A DNA stretch of 36,042 nucleotides from Sulfurimicrobium sp031426915 (lineage in GTDB: Bacteria; Pseudomonadota; Gammaproteobacteria; Burkholderiales; Sulfuricellaceae), in assembly GCA_031426915.1 (NCBI GenBank), contig JASJPB010000023.1, forward strand, positions 1 through 36,042. The letters run 5' to 3'. Positions 1 to 7,752 of this stretch are shown here, one piece after another; the first letter of the stretch is position 1, and each line of letters begins with the position of its first letter. A program made the translations under genes and the position numbers. The notes beneath the pieces are model-generated. The model was not told the DNA's origin and did not search any database. It worked only from the letters and a program-made list of their open reading frames with translations.

Positions 1-1537
1 CATGGTGCTGGGCGGCGGGCCGAACCGCATCGGCCAGGGCATCGAATTCGACTATTGCTGCGTGCATGCCGCCTTTGCGATGCGCGAGGATGGCTACGAA
101 ACAATCATGGTCAACTGCAACCCTGAGACCGTTTCCACTGATTATGACACCTCCGACCGCCTGTATTTCGAGCCGCTGACGCTGGAAGACGTGCTGGAAA
201 TCGTGCATGTCGAGAAGCCTTACGGCGTGATCGTGCAATACGGCGGGCAGACGCCGCTCAAGCTGGCGCGCGACCTGGAAGCCAACGGCGTGGCCATTAT
301 CGGCACCACCCCGGACATGATCGACGCAGCAGAGGATCGCGAGCGTTTCCAGAAGCTGTTGCACGATCTTAACCTCCGGCAACCGCCCAACCGCACCGCG
401 CGGGCGCCGGAGGCCGCCATCAAGGCGGCCGAGGAAATCGGCTACCCGCTGGTGGTGCGCCCCTCCTACGTGCTAGGCGGGCGGGCGATGGAAATCGTGC
501 ACGAACAGTCCGACCTGGAGCGCTACATGCGCGAGGCGGTGAAGGTTTCCAACGATTCCCCGGTGTTGCTCGACCGCTTTCTCAACGATGCCACGGAAGT
601 CGACGTGGATGCTATCTGCGATGGCACCGATGTACTGATCGGCGGCATCATGGAACACATCGAGGAAGCCGGGGTGCACTCCGGCGACTCTGCCTGTTCC
701 CTGCCACCATATAGCCTCAGCCCTGAAATCCAGGACGAACTGCGGCGTCAGACCGTGGCCATGGCCAAAGGCCTGAACGTAGTGGGATTGATGAATGTGC
801 AGTTCGCCATCCAGGGCGAGACGGTATTCGTGCTGGAAGTGAATCCGCGCGCTTCGCGTACCGTACCCTTCGTGTCCAAGGCCACGGGGGTTGCGCTGGC
901 CAAGGTCGCGGCACGCTGCATGGTGGGCCAGAGCCTGAAACAGCAGGGCGTGACCCGCGAAGTGATTCCGCCCTATTACTCGGTGAAGGAAGCGGTATTC
1001 CCCTTTATCAAGTTCCCCGGCGTAGACCCCATACTCGGGCCGGAAATGAAATCCACCGGCGAGGTGATGGGTGTCGGTACTACTTTTGCCGAGGCTTTCT
1101 TCAAGTCGCAGATGGCGGCAAGCGTGAAACTGCCTTCCGGCGGCAAGGCCTTGATCAGCGTGAAGAGCGGTGACAAGGAAAAAGTGGTGGAAATTGCCCG
1201 CGATCTGGTCAATCTGGGTTTCGGGCTGTTTGCCACGCGCGGTACCGCGGCGGCGATCCAGGCCGCAGGATTGCCGGTAAGTTTGGTGAACAAGGTGCAT
1301 GAAGGCCGTCCCCACATCGTTGATCTGATCAAGAACGGTGAAATCAGCCTGATCATCAACACGGTGGAAGACAAGCGTGCGGTGCAGGACTCCTACGCCA
1401 TTCGCCATGCCACGCTGCAGCAGCGGATCACCTATTACACCACCCTGTCCGGCGCGCGGGCGGCTTGTGTCGGCATGCGGCACATGAAAGAGTTGCAGGT
1501 TTACAGTTTGCAGGACTTGCATCAGCGTCTGAACTAA
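1..1537 (+). CDS. carB: carbamoyl-phosphate synthase large subunit, C-terminal half (partial)
   Basis: This is the 3' part of carB; the 5' half lies left of the window. CarB makes carbamoyl phosphate from bicarbonate, ammonia (channelled from CarA) and two ATP, for arginine and pyrimidine synthesis. The visible 511 residues correspond to roughly the second half of the ~1070-residue family. They start at the GGGPNRIGQGIEFDY segment, which opens the second synthetase half. The second ATP-grasp domain follows, with RPSYVLGGRAMEIV near residue 155 and the metal-binding segment VLEVNPRASRT near 277-287. The last ~140 residues are the MGS-like allosteric domain that binds UMP, IMP or ornithine in characterised enzymes. 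The frame is open to the left edge and ends in TAA at 1535-1537. A hairpin terminator follows 21 bases later, so carB probably ends its transcription unit before greA. Confidence 0.97.
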   Translation, partial: MVLGGGPNRIGQGIEFDYCCVHAAFAMREDGYETIMVNCNPETVSTDYDTSDRLYFEPLTLEDVLEIVHVEKPYGVIVQYGGQTPLKLARDLEANGVAIIGTTPDMIDAAEDRERFQKLLHDLNLRQPPNRTARAPEAAIKAAEEIGYPLVVRPSYVLGGRAMEIVHEQSDLERYMREAVKVSNDSPVLLDRFLNDATEVDVDAICDGTDVLIGGIMEHIEEAGVHSGDSACSLPPYSLSPEIQDELRRQTVAMAKGLNVVGLMNVQFAIQGETVFVLEVNPRASRTVPFVSKATGVALAKVAARCMVGQSLKQQGVTREVIPPYYSVKEAVFPFIKFPGVDPILGPEMKSTGEVMGVGTTFAEAFFKSQMAASVKLPSGGKALISVKSGDKEKVVEIARDLVNLGFGLFATRGTAAAIQAAGLPVSLVNKVHEGRPHIVDLIKNGEISLIINTVEDKRAVQDSYAIRHATLQQRITYYTTLSGARAACVGMRHMKELQVYSLQDLHQRLN

Positions 1538-1558
1538 CGGGTCTGAAAGTTTGAATTG

Positions 1559-1593
1559 TGCGGATTGGGGCGACCCAATCCGCATTGTTATTT
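1559..1593 (+). terminator. rho-independent terminator after carB
   Basis: A perfect 11-bp inverted repeat, TGCGGATTGGG at 1559-1569 and CCCAATCCGCA at 1574-1584, encloses a 4-base loop GCGA. It is followed by the T-rich stretch TTGTTATTT. It begins 21 bases past the carB stop. The stem is strong but the T tract is interrupted, so termination may be incomplete. Confidence 0.75.
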
Positions 1594-1598
1594 AAAGC

Positions 1599-1624
1599 CG
1601 TCATCCCCGAGCGTGCGGGGAACG
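1599..1624. repeat. short GC palindrome resembling dispersed intergenic repeats
   Basis: CCCCG at 1605-1609 and CGGGG at 1616-1620 form a small stem inside the segment CGTCATCCCCGAGCG...GGGGAACGGAGT. It resembles the GTCATTCCCGC...GCGGGAATC family of dispersed palindromes seen between genes in many Proteobacteria. Only one copy is visible here, so repeat status is inferred from resemblance. Confidence 0.35.
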
Positions 1625-1665
1625 GAGTGTCGCGTTGCGATGCCTGTATTAAGGAAATGATAGAA

Positions 1666-2142
1666 ATGAGCAAAGTTCCCTTGACCGTAATTGGTGCCGA
1701 ATTGCTGCGCAATGAACTGCAGCAGCTGAAAAACGTCGAGCGTCCAACTGTGATCGCTGCCATTGCCGAAGCCCGTTCTCACGGTGACTTGTCGGAAAAT
1801 GCCGAATACGATGCAGCCAAGGAGCGTCAGAGTTTTGTCGAAGGGCGCATTGCCGAAGTGGAAGGCAAGTTGTCCAACGCCCAGATCATCGATCCCAAAC
1901 TGCTGGATGCGGAGGGCCGTTGCGTGTTTGCTGCCACGGTGGATCTTGAGGATCTGGAAAGCGGCGACAAGGTGACTTACCAGATCGTCGGCGACGACGA
2001 AGCCAATATCAAGCTGGGAAAGATTTCCATCGGCTCCCCCATTGCGCGCGCGCTGATTGGCAAGCATGCCGGCGACGTGGCGGAAGTCATGGCGCCAGGC
2101 GGCGTGCGTGAATTTGAAATCCTGGATGTGAAATACATCTGA
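1666..2142 (+). CDS. greA: transcription elongation factor GreA
   Basis: GreA rescues backtracked RNA polymerase by stimulating cleavage of the extruded RNA 3' end through the secondary channel. The 158-residue product has the standard family length. Its N-terminal antiparallel coiled coil carries the acidic tip in GDLSENAEYDAA; D41 and E44 match the residues that place the catalytic magnesium in E. coli GreA. The C-terminal globular domain ends in GVREFEILDVKYI. The ATG at 1666 is preferred over an upstream in-frame ATG at 1558, because the protein begins at MSKVPLT as in relatives, the purine-rich AAGGAAAT lies just upstream, and the extra codons would run through the terminator and palindrome region. 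The stop overlaps the next start by one base (TGATG), implying co-transcription with the DUF4149 gene. Confidence 0.97.
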   Translation: MSKVPLTVIGAELLRNELQQLKNVERPTVIAAIAEARSHGDLSENAEYDAAKERQSFVEGRIAEVEGKLSNAQIIDPKLLDAEGRCVFAATVDLEDLESGDKVTYQIVGDDEANIKLGKISIGSPIARALIGKHAGDVAEVMAPGGVREFEILDVKYI

Positions 2143-2597
2143 TGAACAGATTTGGCGATAAGCTCGCTCTGGTTGCCATCACGCTATGGGTGGGGGGCTT
2201 GTGGGCCATTGGCTACCTGGCTGCGCCAGTGCTTTTTTCCACCTTGGCCGACAAAACCATGGCAGGGATGCTGGCTGGAAAAATGTTCACCATCATCGCA
2301 TACGTCGGAATGGCTTGCGGCTTTTATCTCCTGATACACCGCCTGGCAGCATTTGGCAGTGCTGCGCTGAAACAGGGGTTTTTCTGGGCCGCGTTGTTGA
2401 TGCTGTTGCTGGCCGTCGCGGCTCACTTCGGCATTCAGCCAATCCTGGAGGGACTCAAGGAGCAGGCGCTGCCGAAGGAAGTGATGGAAAGCATGTTCCG
2501 CGACCGCTTTGCACGCTGGCACGGTATTTCCAGTATTGTGTACCTGGTGCAGAGCGTCCTGGGGCTGGTTCTGGTTCTGTCCCCGAGGAGAAGCTAG
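2142..2597 (+). CDS. DUF4149 family inner-membrane protein
   Basis: This 151-residue protein is almost entirely hydrophobic, with about four membrane segments near residues 9-31, 46-66, 77-97 and 128-148. The first contains WVGGLWAIGYLAAPVLF, typical of DUF4149. A short polar region (GLKEQALPKEVMESMFRDRFARWHG, about 106-125) precedes the last helix. Biochemical function is unknown to me. The start overlaps the greA stop by one base, and the association greA-DUF4149-yhbY is common in betaproteobacteria as I recall it. Its TAG stop shares the four bases CTAG with the stop of the convergent yhbY gene. Confidence 0.85.
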   Translation: MNRFGDKLALVAITLWVGGLWAIGYLAAPVLFSTLADKTMAGMLAGKMFTIIAYVGMACGFYLLIHRLAAFGSAALKQGFFWAALLMLLLAVAAHFGIQPILEGLKEQALPKEVMESMFRDRFARWHGISSIVYLVQSVLGLVLVLSPRRS

Positions 2598-2893
2598 TCC
2601 TTGGGCAAGGTCAGCCTGGGTTTCTTTGCTGCCTTGTAAATTACCAGCGTCTTGCCGATGTGCTGTGCGGGTGCTGCGCCCAGCGCGGCGCAGATTTCAG
2701 CCAGCATGCTTTCCCGTTGTTCCCGGTCGCCGCCAGCAACTTTAATCTTGATCAGTTCGTGGCTATTCAGGCTGAGCTCGATTTCCTTCATGACCCCCGG
2801 CGTGAGACCGGCATCGCCAATCATGACCACGGGGTTGAGCGCGTGAGCCTGGGCGCGCAGAAAGCGGCGTTGGCCGGGAGTGAGATTGAACAT
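2594..2893 (-). CDS. yhbY: YhbY family CRM-domain RNA-binding protein
   Basis: A single CRM (KH-like) RNA-binding domain of 99 residues. Members associate with pre-50S ribosomal particles. The domain shows the N-terminal LTPGQRRFLRAQAHALNPVVMIG and the loop GDAG at 26-29 (the GxxG motif that contacts RNA), then LTPGVMKEIELSLNSHELIKIKV. The C-terminus IGKTLVIYKAAKKPRLTLPKD is basic. The frame extends upstream to 2971, but that would overlap rlmE, so the ATG at 2893 giving MFNLTPGQ is chosen. It is divergent from rlmE with only 36 bases between, and convergent with the DUF4149 gene, sharing the stop region. Confidence 0.93.
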   Translation of the reverse strand: MFNLTPGQRRFLRAQAHALNPVVMIGDAGLTPGVMKEIELSLNSHELIKIKVAGGDREQRESMLAEICAALGAAPAQHIGKTLVIYKAAKKPRLTLPKD

Positions 2894-2929
2894 TCTTAAG
2901 ATGACCCAAAAAATGCGACAGTTTACTCC

Positions 2930-3556
2930 ATGAAGAGAACCCGAACCAGCAAAGCCTGGATGCGTGAGCACGTTAACGATCCGTACGTGCTACTGGCGAA
3001 AAAGGAAGGATATCGCTCCCGTGCGGCCTACAAGCTGATGGAGATGGACGAGCGCGACCATCTTTTGAGGGCCGGCATGACTGTGGTGGATCTCGGGGCT
3101 GCACCCGGGGGATGGACCCAGGTGGCGGCGAAAAAGATCGGACCTGATGGCGCACTGGTCGCTTTCGATATCCTGCCCATGGAACCGGTTAAAGGCGCGA
3201 TTTTCATTCAGGGAGATTTTCGCGAGGATACGGCGCTGGTTCAACTCGACCATGCGCTACAGGGGCGTCCGGTGGATATTGTGATTTCCGATATTGCACC
3301 CAATATTAGCGGCATCGGCTTGGCAGATCAGGCGCGTAGCATGTATTTGGCAGAGTTGGCGCTTGAGTTCGCGATGCAGCATTTGAAACCGGGCGGCAAC
3401 TTTCTGGTCAAAGTGTTTCAGGGTGAAGGTTTTGATGCTTTTGTCCGAACAATGCGTGCCAGTTTTGTAGAAGTCGCGGTGCGCAAGCCGAAAGCTTCGC
3501 GTGACCGCAGCACCGAAGTTTATATGCTGGGCAAGGGACTGAAAGCCCCCAAATAA
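2930..3556 (+). CDS. rlmE: 23S rRNA (uridine-2'-O)-methyltransferase RlmE
   Basis: RlmE (FtsJ/RrmJ) uses S-adenosylmethionine to methylate the ribose of U2552 in the 23S A-loop late in 50S assembly. The 208-residue protein has the Rossmann SAM site VVDLGAAPGGW (52-62). The catalytic tetrad is K35 (AAYKL), D121 (ISDIAPN), K161 (FLVKVFQG) and E196 (STEVYML). Length and order match the family. The start ATG has no clear Shine-Dalgarno sequence. The gene diverges from yhbY and precedes ftsH by 70 bases, the same rlmE-ftsH order as in E. coli. Confidence 0.96.
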   Translation: MKRTRTSKAWMREHVNDPYVLLAKKEGYRSRAAYKLMEMDERDHLLRAGMTVVDLGAAPGGWTQVAAKKIGPDGALVAFDILPMEPVKGAIFIQGDFREDTALVQLDHALQGRPVDIVISDIAPNISGIGLADQARSMYLAELALEFAMQHLKPGGNFLVKVFQGEGFDAFVRTMRASFVEVAVRKPKASRDRSTEVYMLGKGLKAPK

Positions 3557-3615
3557 ATCTCACCGGCGGCGAAGTAATGAGTTTAAAATTAACGACTATT
3601 TGTTTGGGTGCCGCT

Positions 3616-3629
3616 AAGGAGCAAGCTTG
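3616..3629 (+). promoter_or_regulatory. ribosome binding site selecting a TTG start for ftsH
   Basis: AAGGA at 3616-3620 lies 6 bases before TTG 3627-3629. The nearest ATG (3639) is too far away for this site. The weak start codon may limit FtsH synthesis. Confidence 0.65.
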
Positions 3630-5522
3630 AATAACCTAATGAAAAACATCGCCATCTGGCTCGTGATTGCACTGGTGCTGATGACCGTGTTTAACCACTT
3701 TGGTGCGCGCCAGGTAGTGCAAAGCCAGTTGGAATACTCCCAGTTCATCGATGAAGTGAAGCAGGGAAAAGTCGCTAAAGTGACCATCGAAGGTCATGTG
3801 TTAAAGGGCGTCAAGGCCGATGGCAAGAGCTTTACCACTTATGCGCCCTCGGACCCCTGGCTGGTTTCGGATTTGCTCAAGAACGGCGTGATCGTCTCGG
3901 CCAAACCGGACGAGGAGCCTTCCTTCCTGATGAACCTGTTCGTTTCCTGGTTCCCCATGCTGTTGCTGATCGGTGTCTGGGTTTTTTTCATGCGCCAGAT
4001 GCAGGGCGGTGGCAAGGGCGGCGCCTTTTCCTTCGGCAAGAGCAAGGCCCGCCTGCTGGATGAGGCTACCAACACGGTGACCTTCGCCGATGTGGCCGGT
4101 TGCGACGAGGCCAAGGAAGAAGTGTCGGAACTGGTTGAATTCCTGCGCGACCCCAGTAAATTCCAGAAACTGGGTGGACGCATTCCGCGTGGCGTGCTGA
4201 TGGTGGGCAATCCCGGTACCGGCAAGACGCTGCTGGCGAAAGCGATTGCCGGCGAAGCCAAGGTTCCGTTCTTCAGTATTTCCGGTTCCGACTTCGTCGA
4301 AATGTTCGTCGGCGTGGGCGCAGCACGGGTACGCGACATGTTCGAACAGGCGAAGAAGAATGCCCCGTGCATCATCTTCATCGACGAGATTGATGCTGTT
4401 GGCCGTCAGCGTGGCGCCGGTTTGGGTGGTGGGAATGATGAACGGGAACAAACGCTCAACCAGCTGCTGGTGGAAATGGACGGTTTTGAAGGCACCTCGG
4501 GCGTGATTGTGGTTGCCGCCACCAACCGGCCTGATGTGCTGGACCCGGCGTTGTTGCGGCCGGGCCGCTTCGACCGCCAGGTGGTGGTGCCTCTGCCCGA
4601 CATCCGTGGCCGGGAGCAAATCCTCGTGGTGCATATGCGCAAGGTGCCGATCGCACCCGATGTGAAGGCGGATATCCTGGCACGCGGAACACCTGGCATG
4701 TCCGGCGCTGATTTGGCCAATCTGGTGAACGAGGCGGCCCTGTTCGCGGCGCGTTTCAACAAGCGCCTGGTGGACATGGAGGATTTCGAAAAGGCCAAGG
4801 ACAAAATCATCATGGGCGCTGAGCGCCGCTCCATCGTGATGCCCGAGGAAGAGCGCAGGAATACGGCTTATCACGAATCCGGCCATGCCGTCGTGGCACG
4901 CTTGTTGCCCAAGACCGATCCGGTGCACAAGGTCACCATCATCCCGCGTGGCCGGGCTCTGGGCGTGACCATGCAGTTACCGGTGGAAGACCGTTACAGC
5001 TTGAACAGCGAGCAGATCCTGCAGAACATCTCCGTGCTTTTCGGTGGTCGAATTGCCGAAGAAGTTTTCATGGGTCAGATGACCACCGGTGCCAGCAACG
5101 ATTTCGAACGTGCCACAGAAATGGCGCGGCGCATGGTAACCCAGTGGGGCATGTCGGACAGCCTGGGACCAATGGTCTATGGCGAGAACGAGGGCGAGGT
5201 GTTTCTGGGTCGTTCAGTGACTACCCACAAGAATGTGTCCGAAGCCACCATGCAACAAGTTGACAAGGAAATTCGCCGCATCATCGACCAGCAGTACGCC
5301 CTGGCGCGCAAGCTGATCGAGGACAATCGCGACAAGATCGAGGCCATGACCAAAGCGCTGCTGGAATGGGAAACCATAGACGCCGACCAAATCAAGGACA
5401 TCATGGAGGGACTCAGTCCGCGTCCCCCCAAACCAAGTCAGGGAACGTCAACTCCGCCTCCTCAGGACAGCACGCCAAGTGCGCCGGCAGCCACTACCCA
5501 TACCCCCGCACAGGAAACATGA
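3627..5522 (+). CDS. ftsH: ATP-dependent zinc metalloprotease FtsH
   Basis: FtsH is the membrane-anchored AAA+ protease that degrades misfolded membrane proteins and regulators. The 631-residue product has TM1 at about 5-24, a periplasmic domain, and TM2 at about 101-122. The AAA module shows Walker A GNPGTGKT (194-201), Walker B CIIFIDEIDAVG, and the second region of homology NRPDVLDPALLRPGRFDR. The zinc protease motif HESGH is at 416-420. The C-terminal tail is rich in Pro, Ser and Thr. The start is taken as TTG at 3627: AAGGA at 3616-3620 sits 6 bases upstream, whereas the in-frame ATG at 3639 is 18 bases away, and MNNLMKNIAIWLV matches betaproteobacterial FtsH N-termini. It probably shares a transcription unit with folP-glmM downstream. 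Confidence 0.97.
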   Translation: MNNLMKNIAIWLVIALVLMTVFNHFGARQVVQSQLEYSQFIDEVKQGKVAKVTIEGHVLKGVKADGKSFTTYAPSDPWLVSDLLKNGVIVSAKPDEEPSFLMNLFVSWFPMLLLIGVWVFFMRQMQGGGKGGAFSFGKSKARLLDEATNTVTFADVAGCDEAKEEVSELVEFLRDPSKFQKLGGRIPRGVLMVGNPGTGKTLLAKAIAGEAKVPFFSISGSDFVEMFVGVGAARVRDMFEQAKKNAPCIIFIDEIDAVGRQRGAGLGGGNDEREQTLNQLLVEMDGFEGTSGVIVVAATNRPDVLDPALLRPGRFDRQVVVPLPDIRGREQILVVHMRKVPIAPDVKADILARGTPGMSGADLANLVNEAALFAARFNKRLVDMEDFEKAKDKIIMGAERRSIVMPEEERRNTAYHESGHAVVARLLPKTDPVHKVTIIPRGRALGVTMQLPVEDRYSLNSEQILQNISVLFGGRIAEEVFMGQMTTGASNDFERATEMARRMVTQWGMSDSLGPMVYGENEGEVFLGRSVTTHKNVSEATMQQVDKEIRRIIDQQYALARKLIEDNRDKIEAMTKALLEWETIDADQIKDIMEGLSPRPPKPSQGTSTPPPQDSTPSAPAATTHTPAQET

Positions 5523-5526
5523 TTAC

Positions 5527-5572
5527 GAGTGAGGGGTAAGATACTTCTCGCCTCTCACTCCTCACTCCTCAC
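5527..5572. repeat. heptamer tandem repeat with inverted repeat between ftsH and folP
   Basis: TCACTCC is repeated in tandem at 5555-5561 and 5562-5568, followed by TCAC. GAGTGAGG at 5527-5534 is the exact reverse complement of CCTCACTC at 5560-5567, giving an 8-bp stem with a 25-base loop. There is no T tract, so it is not a classical terminator. The tract runs directly into the folP start codon and replaces any Shine-Dalgarno sequence. Confidence 0.55.
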
Positions 5573-6397
5573 ATGCTTCATTGCGGCCGTTTTACCTTTC
5601 ACCTCGAACGCCCCCTGATCATGGGCATCGTCAACGTGACACCCGATTCGTTTTCAGATGGAGGGCGTCACGATTCGATTGACCGCGCCATTGCTCATGC
5701 CATACGTCTGCTGGAAGAGGGTGCGGATATCCTCGATGTCGGAGGAGAATCGACACGTCCCGGTGCCGTGGCCGTCGATGCTGACCAGGAGTTGTGCCGG
5801 GTGTTGCCGGTGGTGGAACGATTGGTTCAACTTGGTGTGCCGATCTCGGTGGATACCTCCAAGCCCGAGGTTATGCGTGCGGTAATACGGGCCGGTGCGG
5901 ACATGATCAACGATGTCAGCGCGCTGCGTGCAGAGGGTGCATTGCAGGCTGTTGCGGATTCCCACAGCGCGGTGTGCCTGATGCACATGCAGGGCGAACC
6001 GCGCGGCATGCAGCACCAGCCCCATTACCAGGATGTTGTGTCTGAGGTGAGGATCTTCCTCGCCGCGCAAATTGCAGCGGTGGAGCAGGCAGGCATTAGC
6101 CGTGAACGCATCGTGGTAGATCCCGGTTTCGGATTTGGCAAAACGCTGGAGCATAATCTGGAGTTGTTGCGCCATCTTGACTCCTTCCATGAACTGGGCG
6201 TGCCGCTGTTGGCCGGGATGTCGCGCAAGTCCATGCTGGGTGCACTTACCGGGCTGGCAGTGGAAGATAGAATATATCCAAGCGTTGTGGCTGCTGTTAT
6301 CGCGGTTATCAAGGGTGCGCAGATTGTTCGGGTGCACGATGTAAAAGAGACCAGGCAGGCACTGCAAATCGTCAGTGCTGTCGAAGGGAAAAAATGA
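5573..6397 (+). CDS. folP: dihydropteroate synthase
   Basis: FolP condenses p-aminobenzoate with 6-hydroxymethyl-7,8-dihydropterin diphosphate to give dihydropteroate in folate synthesis, and is the sulfonamide target. The 274-residue TIM barrel shows the loop-1 motif NVTPDSFSDGG (21-31), loop 2 DVGGESTRPG (55-64), DPGFGFGKT (183-191) and SRKS (217-220), whose lysine contacts the pterin. The N-terminus MLHCGRFTFHLERPLIMGIVN aligns with relatives, supporting this ATG despite the absence of a Shine-Dalgarno sequence. The stop overlaps the glmM start by four bases (ATGA), so the two are translationally coupled. Confidence 0.96.
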   Translation: MLHCGRFTFHLERPLIMGIVNVTPDSFSDGGRHDSIDRAIAHAIRLLEEGADILDVGGESTRPGAVAVDADQELCRVLPVVERLVQLGVPISVDTSKPEVMRAVIRAGADMINDVSALRAEGALQAVADSHSAVCLMHMQGEPRGMQHQPHYQDVVSEVRIFLAAQIAAVEQAGISRERIVVDPGFGFGKTLEHNLELLRHLDSFHELGVPLLAGMSRKSMLGALTGLAVEDRIYPSVVAAVIAVIKGAQIVRVHDVKETRQALQIVSAVEGKK

Positions 6398-7752
6398 GCA
6401 GAAAATATTTCGGTACCGATGGCGTGCGCGGCAAGGTGGGCGAGGCGCCGATTACGCCGGATTTCGTGATGCGCCTAGGCTATGCGGCCGGGCGCGTGCT
6501 GGCACAGGCCGGGCAGGGCGAACGCCCCAGCGTGCTGATCGGCAAGGATACCCGCATTTCCGGTTACATGCTGGAATCGGCTTTGGAGGCGGGCTTGTCC
6601 GCCGCAGGTGTGGACGTCTTGCTGCTCGGTCCGATGCCCACGCCAGGCGTGGCTTACCTCACTCGCGCCCTGCGCTCCCAGGCCGGCATAGTGATTTCCG
6701 CTTCGCACAACCCGTTCGAGGATAACGGCATCAAGTTTTTCTCAGCCGGCGGCAGCAAGCTGCCGGACGAAACCGAGTTGGCCATCGAAGCGGAACTGGA
6801 ACAGCCGATGCGCACCATGCCTTCAGCACAATTGGGCAAGGCAAGGCGCATCAACGATGCGGCTGGACGCTACATCGAGTTCTGCAAGAGTACCTTCCCC
6901 AACGAGCTCGACCTGCGCGGCCTGAAGATCGTGGTGGATTGCGCCAATGGTGCGACCTATCATGTCGCGCCTCCCGTCTTTCATGAGCTTGGCGCCGAGG
7001 TGATCGCGCTGGGCAACCAGCCCGATGGCCTGAATATCAACCTTGGCTGCGGTTCGACCAAGCCTAGCTTGCTGCAGCAGGCGGTAAAGGAACACCAGGC
7101 TGATCTCGGTATCGCCCTGGATGGTGATGGGGACCGGGTCATGATGGCGGATGCATCGGGCCAGCTCTATGACGGCGACCAACTCATCTACGCTATTGCC
7201 AAGTTCCGCCATGCGCAGGGACTGCTCAAGGGGGGGGTGGTCGGCACGCTGATGACCAATCTGGCGATGGAACACGCCCTTGCCAAACTAAGTATTCCTT
7301 TCGCACGCGCCAAGGTGGGCGACCGCTATGTGCTGGAAATGATGCAGGAAAAAGGCTGGCAACTGGGCGCGGAGAATTCTGGCCACCTGCTTTGCCTAGA
7401 CAAGCATTCCACTGGTGACGGCATCATCTCGGCCCTGCAGGTGCTGCATGCACTCAGGGTAAGCGGGAAGTCTCTGGATTTCTTCACGGAAGAGCTGGTG
7501 CTTTATCCGCAAGTTCTTGTCAACGTGCGCGTCGCCAAGGATTTTGACTTCCGCGCCAGTGCCGCAGTGCAGGCAGCGCAGCAGGAAGCCGAGCGCGCGC
7601 TGGATGGAGAGGGACGGGTGCTGCTGCGCCCTTCGGGCACGGAACCCTTGTTGCGGGTGATGGTGGAAGGCAAGTCGGAACAAAAAGTGCGGTACTGGGC
7701 CGAGACCCTTGCGGCCGTGGTGCGCGAATCCGCAGGCCCCGGAACCGCTTAA
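6394..7752 (+). CDS. glmM: phosphoglucosamine mutase
   Basis: GlmM interconverts glucosamine-6-phosphate and glucosamine-1-phosphate, the step before UDP-GlcNAc for peptidoglycan and lipopolysaccharide. The 452-residue protein is of standard length. It opens with KYFGTDGVRG, carries the phosphoserine loop ISASHNP with the catalytic S104, the magnesium loop DGDGDR (243-248), and the C-terminal phosphate-binding segment RPSGTEPLLRV. It is coupled to folP by an ATGA overlap. Its TAA stop lies within the stop region of the convergent chemoreceptor gene (three shared bases), with no terminator between them. Confidence 0.97.
   Translation: MSRKYFGTDGVRGKVGEAPITPDFVMRLGYAAGRVLAQAGQGERPSVLIGKDTRISGYMLESALEAGLSAAGVDVLLLGPMPTPGVAYLTRALRSQAGIVISASHNPFEDNGIKFFSAGGSKLPDETELAIEAELEQPMRTMPSAQLGKARRINDAAGRYIEFCKSTFPNELDLRGLKIVVDCANGATYHVAPPVFHELGAEVIALGNQPDGLNINLGCGSTKPSLLQQAVKEHQADLGIALDGDGDRVMMADASGQLYDGDQLIYAIAKFRHAQGLLKGGVVGTLMTNLAMEHALAKLSIPFARAKVGDRYVLEMMQEKGWQLGAENSGHLLCLDKHSTGDGIISALQVLHALRVSGKSLDFFTEELVLYPQVLVNVRVAKDFDFRASAAVQAAQQEAERALDGEGRVLLRPSGTEPLLRVMVEGKSEQKVRYWAETLAAVVRESAGPGTA

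Noticed and set aside
473..1585. 370-codon minus-strand frame opposite carB
   Set aside because: It mirrors the codon pattern of carB and shows no domain; it also covers the carB terminator.
4209..4232. FtsH Walker A reads GNPGTGKT instead of GPPGTGKT
   Set aside because: The second position varies (Ser or Asn) in betaproteobacterial FtsH as I recall it, and the catalytic Lys and Thr are intact, so it is not a defect.
3801..4928. 375-codon minus-strand frame opposite ftsH
   Set aside because: His- and Arg-rich translation typical of an antisense shadow; ftsH is complete on the plus strand.
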